64,000 nucleotides of DNA from Chitinophaga skermanii. Lineage in GTDB: Bacteria > Bacteroidota > Bacteroidia > Chitinophagales > Chitinophagaceae. Location: the NCBI RefSeq assembly GCF_003259335.1, contig NZ_QLLL01000001.1, positions 838,406 through 902,405 of the forward strand, given 5' to 3'. Both the position numbers and the translations under genes were made by a program. The first letter of the stretch is position 1; every line of letters starts with the position of its first letter. Shown piece after piece: positions 61,073 through 64,000 of the stretch. Under the pieces are notes generated by a model. The model was not told the origin of the DNA. It did no database searches and saw nothing but the letters and a program-made list of their open reading frames with translations.

Positions 61073-62707
61073 CTACATCGACTGGATAAATGCTGTTAAG
61101 CTTTCTCCTTGTTCCAAGTTCAATTTCTTCCGTAAACGGTAACGAATTACCCGTAAACTATCCAAAGAAACACCCAGTAAGGTGGCAATATCGTTCGAAC
61201 TCATGTTCATTTTTAATAGTGCTGCCAAACGAAGATCGTTTGAGGTGAGGTTATCGCAATGTTGTTGAAGGTTGGTATAAAAGGTTTGGTGCACTTGTTC
61301 GAAGATGCCGCGGAAATCTTGCCAATGTTCGTCGTGGTTAAAACTTTGTTGTACGAGGTTGAGCAATTGCTTGATTTGTTTCTTTTGGTCACGTTTATCA
61401 TCTTTTACCATGGCTTCGAGTTGCGACCGGAGGTTTTCGAGTAGTTGGTTCTTTTGGATGATGTGAAGCATATGGGTTGAAAGTTCCTTTCCTTTCATGT
61501 CGAGGGCGTGAACGAGCTTTTCTTCTTCCAGTTGTTGATTGAGTAAAGCTGTTTGCATGTGAGCTTTTTGGGATTCATATGCTTGCTTATTGTGCTCGTG
61601 TAAAAGTTGCTCGCTACGGATTTTCATGCGTTGACGCGAGATGATAGTCCACCCCAGTAGTACTAAAAGCACAATTACCAGCACGGCAGCTCCTGTAATA
61701 ATGTAGTTTATGCGGCGCGTGGTTTTTAGTTTCTCGATCTCTACATTTTTTTTCTCTGTATCGTAAATCGTTTGTAAAAGGGCCAATTGTTGGCTGTTTT
61801 CCTCCGAATATATAGCTAACAGGTGTTTCCTGCTTAGTTCCAGGTAGTAAAAAGCACTATCATTACGACCTATTAGGTTGTAAGTTTTGGCCATATCACG
61901 GTAGGCGCTGGCTAATTGGTATTGTTCGTTTAGCTTTTCGGCTAGGAAGGTGGCCTTGCGGGTGTAAACCAAAGCATCGTCGTAGCGCCCGGTTTTACGT
62001 AAAACATCGCCTAAGTTATTATATATTTCTATCTGCGCAATTTCATTGCGGTCTTGTAGGTTTAAATACAAAGCTTTTTGGAAATAGGCAAAAGCACTAT
62101 CGTACCGGGCTAAATCTTCGTAAATGCTCCCGATATTTTCATAAATCTTGGAAACGCCGCGAGCATCTTTCAACTCATTATAAGAGTAAAGGGCGAGGTG
62201 TTGGTAATAAAAAGCACTGTCGTACAATTGGATTTTCTCATGGAGATGCCCAATTTTCCCATAAATGTCGGCCATGCCGGGTTTATGTTGTTGTTGGATA
62301 TATAAATGAAGGGCTTCATTGTATTGTTTGCGTGCCAATTCGGGTTGGCGATTATAATAATATAATAAACCCATATCGCCGAGGGTTTCGGCAAGGAGCT
62401 GTGGGCTGTTGGTGAGGCGGAAGTAGTTGACCGCTTGTTGAAAATAGTCGAGTGATTGGGGATAATGGCCTAAGTGGTAGCAAACTTGGCCCATTTCGCG
62501 GAGAGCTTTGGCGGCGGAAAGGTTATCTTTTTGTTCCATTGCCATATTGAAATTGGCCTTTAACTGGAGAAAGAGCGAATCGGGGTACGAAACATGGTTG
62601 CGTTCTAAACCACTGGGTAATTCCACTTCCATTCTCAGGTCGTTCTGAGCTTTGGAGGTCAGCATCATGAAAAAACATATTATCAATAAACTACAATACC
62701 GGGCCAT
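61073..62707 (-). CDS. TPR-containing membrane regulator with LuxR-type HTH
   Basis: A 544-residue regulator. ATG 62707 is preferred (MARYCSLLIICFFMMLTSKA signal peptide) over a start at 62836 that would overlap the divergent gene. Periplasmic tetratricopeptide repeats (residues 60-300; for example YHLGHYPQSLDYFQQAVNYF, YDSAFAYFQKALYLNLQDRN), one transmembrane helix near 345-365, coiled coil, then the HTH DLRLAALLKMNMSSNDIATL with SLDSLRVIRYRLRKKLNL. The C-terminal 60 residues resemble those of the sensor at 28215. It precedes the phytase operon on the same strand and is its likely regulator. Confidence 0.85.
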   Translation of the reverse strand: MARYCSLLIICFFMMLTSKAQNDLRMEVELPSGLERNHVSYPDSLFLQLKANFNMAMEQKDNLSAAKALREMGQVCYHLGHYPQSLDYFQQAVNYFRLTNSPQLLAETLGDMGLLYYYNRQPELARKQYNEALHLYIQQQHKPGMADIYGKIGHLHEKIQLYDSAFYYQHLALYSYNELKDARGVSKIYENIGSIYEDLARYDSAFAYFQKALYLNLQDRNEIAQIEIYNNLGDVLRKTGRYDDALVYTRKATFLAEKLNEQYQLASAYRDMAKTYNLIGRNDSAFYYLELSRKHLLAIYSEENSQQLALLQTIYDTEKKNVEIEKLKTTRRINYIITGAAVLVIVLLVLLGWTIISRQRMKIRSEQLLHEHNKQAYESQKAHMQTALLNQQLEEEKLVHALDMKGKELSTHMLHIIQKNQLLENLRSQLEAMVKDDKRDQKKQIKQLLNLVQQSFNHDEHWQDFRGIFEQVHQTFYTNLQQHCDNLTSNDLRLAALLKMNMSSNDIATLLGVSLDSLRVIRYRLRKKLNLEQGESLTAFIQSM

Positions 62708-62792
62708 ACGGGGGAATATTATGATGTAATGAGCGCAAAGGAAATAAACCCATGTTACGTAATTGTTAAGTGGGTTCAACCGATTGCCTACT

Positions 62793-64000
62793 ATGCCTGT
62801 TATGATTAATATGGAAGTAAAATCTACAGGCGGCAAAATGCTCCGTGAGAAGGTGAGCCGCCGATCTCAAGGTATTTACAAGGCGCAAACAAAACGTCCT
62901 TCCCCCTTAACCATCATTAAGGCAACGAATTACGACCGTGTGCGTAACCTAATACCTATTCGGCATGCCCGCATGGCGGCTTCTCCCTTTGCTTTTTACC
63001 GGGGAACAGCAGCTATTATGGCCCGCGACTTGGCAAGCTTACCACATACAAACTTATTCGTACAAGCCATCGGCGACTGTCATTTAATGAACTTCGGAGG
63101 ATTTGCAACCCCTGAGCGTAGCCTTATTTTCGATGCCAACGATTTCGACGAAACATTACCGGCTCCTTGGGAATGGGATGTAAAGCGATTGGCGACGAGT
63201 TTTGTATTGGCTGCGCGGCATAATAATATGAAAGGGGTAGATGCTAAAGAAATGGCGCATGAATTTGCTTTTTCTTACCGGAGCCATCTTGCTGAATATA
63301 CAAAAATGAGCACCTTAGATTTATGGTATATGAAGTTCGATTTGGAACAAGTGCGCAGCATGACGAATAACGCTAAAATTCAACATCTCCTTGAAGCTGC
63401 TGTTGCAAAAGCTGAAAAGCAAACACATCAACAAGTTTTTTATAAAATTACCCAAAGCCTGCTGGGTAGTTTTGAGATTGCAGAGCAGAAGCCCCTCATT
63501 TATCATCCCGTAGATGTTAAAAAGGAAATGGAGATGATCCAAATATTTATGGATAATTATAAGAGAACATTGTCGGATGATAAACGCTATCTCTTTAATA
63601 AGTTTACAGTAATTGATGTGGCGCTGAAGGTAGTAGGTGTAGGAAGTGTAGGTACACGATGTTTGGTGGTGCTATTAATGAATGATAAAGAGGAGCCATT
63701 ATTCATCCAAGTAAAAGAGGCGCGCCCCAGTGTATTGGAAGCTTATACTAAAAAAAGTAAGTATAAACATAATGGAGAGCGGGTGGTGCAAGGCCAGCGA
63801 TTAGTGCAGGCGGCTAGTGATATTTTCTTAGGTTGGAGTACCGCTTCGGATGGAAGGCATTATTATCTCCGTCAATTGCGCGATCGGAAGATTGCGCCAG
63901 ATGTAGAGAATTTTGATAAGGAGTTGTTATCGGCCTATGCACGTTTATGTGGCCGCATGCTTGCGCGTGCTCATGCGAAAACGGGAGATGGTAAACGGTT
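62793..64000 (+). CDS. DUF2252-family protein, N-terminal part
   Basis: Partial: the frame continues past the right edge with no stop (402 codons visible). Three in-frame ATGs (62793, 62802, 62811) are possible starts. Sequence features: RIPIRHARMAASPFAFYRGT-like block (PIRHARMAASPFAFYRGTAA), GDCHLMNFGGFATPERSLIF, DANDFDETLPAPWEWDVKRL, and VGVGSVGTRCLVVLLM. These are the diagnostic motifs of DUF2252, a kinase-like fold family of unknown substrate. Divergent from the TPR-LuxR gene, with AACCCA (62747-62752) and TGGGTT (62771-62776) inverted in the shared promoter. Confidence 0.9.
   Translation, partial: MPVMINMEVKSTGGKMLREKVSRRSQGIYKAQTKRPSPLTIIKATNYDRVRNLIPIRHARMAASPFAFYRGTAAIMARDLASLPHTNLFVQAIGDCHLMNFGGFATPERSLIFDANDFDETLPAPWEWDVKRLATSFVLAARHNNMKGVDAKEMAHEFAFSYRSHLAEYTKMSTLDLWYMKFDLEQVRSMTNNAKIQHLLEAAVAKAEKQTHQQVFYKITQSLLGSFEIAEQKPLIYHPVDVKKEMEMIQIFMDNYKRTLSDDKRYLFNKFTVIDVALKVVGVGSVGTRCLVVLLMNDKEEPLFIQVKEARPSVLEAYTKKSKYKHNGERVVQGQRLVQAASDIFLGWSTASDGRHYYLRQLRDRKIAPDVENFDKELLSAYARLCGRMLARAHAKTGDGKR

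Overview
The window looks like chromosomal DNA from a soil- or plant-type member of the Bacteroidota, most likely a Chitinophagaceae-like bacterium. The reasons are three SusC/SusD pairs, an ECF sigma/FecR/STN-SusC relay, lipoproteins with short Bacteroidota-style signal peptides, and promoters of the TTTG / TAnnTTTG type. Base composition is moderate and fairly even. I see no tRNA, rRNA, CRISPR array, insertion sequence or phage gene.

Layout. 1-4310: the end of a SusC gene, its SusD, and a fused phosphodiesterase/alkaline phosphatase. 4321-7265: two tiny paralogous genes, a HEIGH-type metallopeptidase lipoprotein and a GT61 glycosyltransferase. 7398-13095: an accessory block with six related two-helix membrane proteins, the remnant of a seventh, a frameshifted gene and an orphan small gene. 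13385-24858: ECF sigma factor, FecR anti-sigma, STN-type SusC, SusD, three lipoproteins (DUF4843, PKD-like, HExxH peptidase) and a TlpA-type thioredoxin, probably one nutrient-uptake system induced through the outer-membrane receptor. 24888-31166: unknown membrane protein, ASCH protein, TPR protein and a membrane-anchored sensor with a LuxR-type HTH. 31421-35940: a third SusC/SusD pair, probably controlled by that sensor. 36015-44885: housekeeping and metabolic genes (epimerase/AraC pair, nitronate monooxygenase, LytT/LytS two-component system, CorC-type CNNM protein, amidohydrolase, GNAT acetyltransferase).

44886-45559 is a non-coding interval holding two short-period tandem arrays (10 bp and 11 bp). 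45560-48872 is a gpsA plus HAD-GT20 fusion operon that I read as glucosylglycerol (compatible solute) synthesis rather than trehalose synthesis. 49029-54532 is a Wadjet/condensin-type jetA-jetB-jetC operon with no jetD nuclease gene on either side. Immediately upstream lie an ADP-ribosyltransferase-like gene and a 60-residue gene, with TTCGAA-centred operator-like sites at their starts and a related site at the jetA start. This defence-like cluster is the best candidate for an undescribed system. 55719-60862 is a phytate-scavenging operon (TonB receptor, beta-helix lipoprotein, beta-propeller phytase) preceded by 11-bp phased direct repeats and a TPR-LuxR membrane regulator. A DUF2252 gene runs off the right end.

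Two themes recur. One is phosphate acquisition (phosphodiesterase-phosphatase fusion, phytase operon). The other is outer-membrane receptors paired with membrane-spanning regulators. All family assignments come from reading motifs and domain order by eye; no database search was possible.
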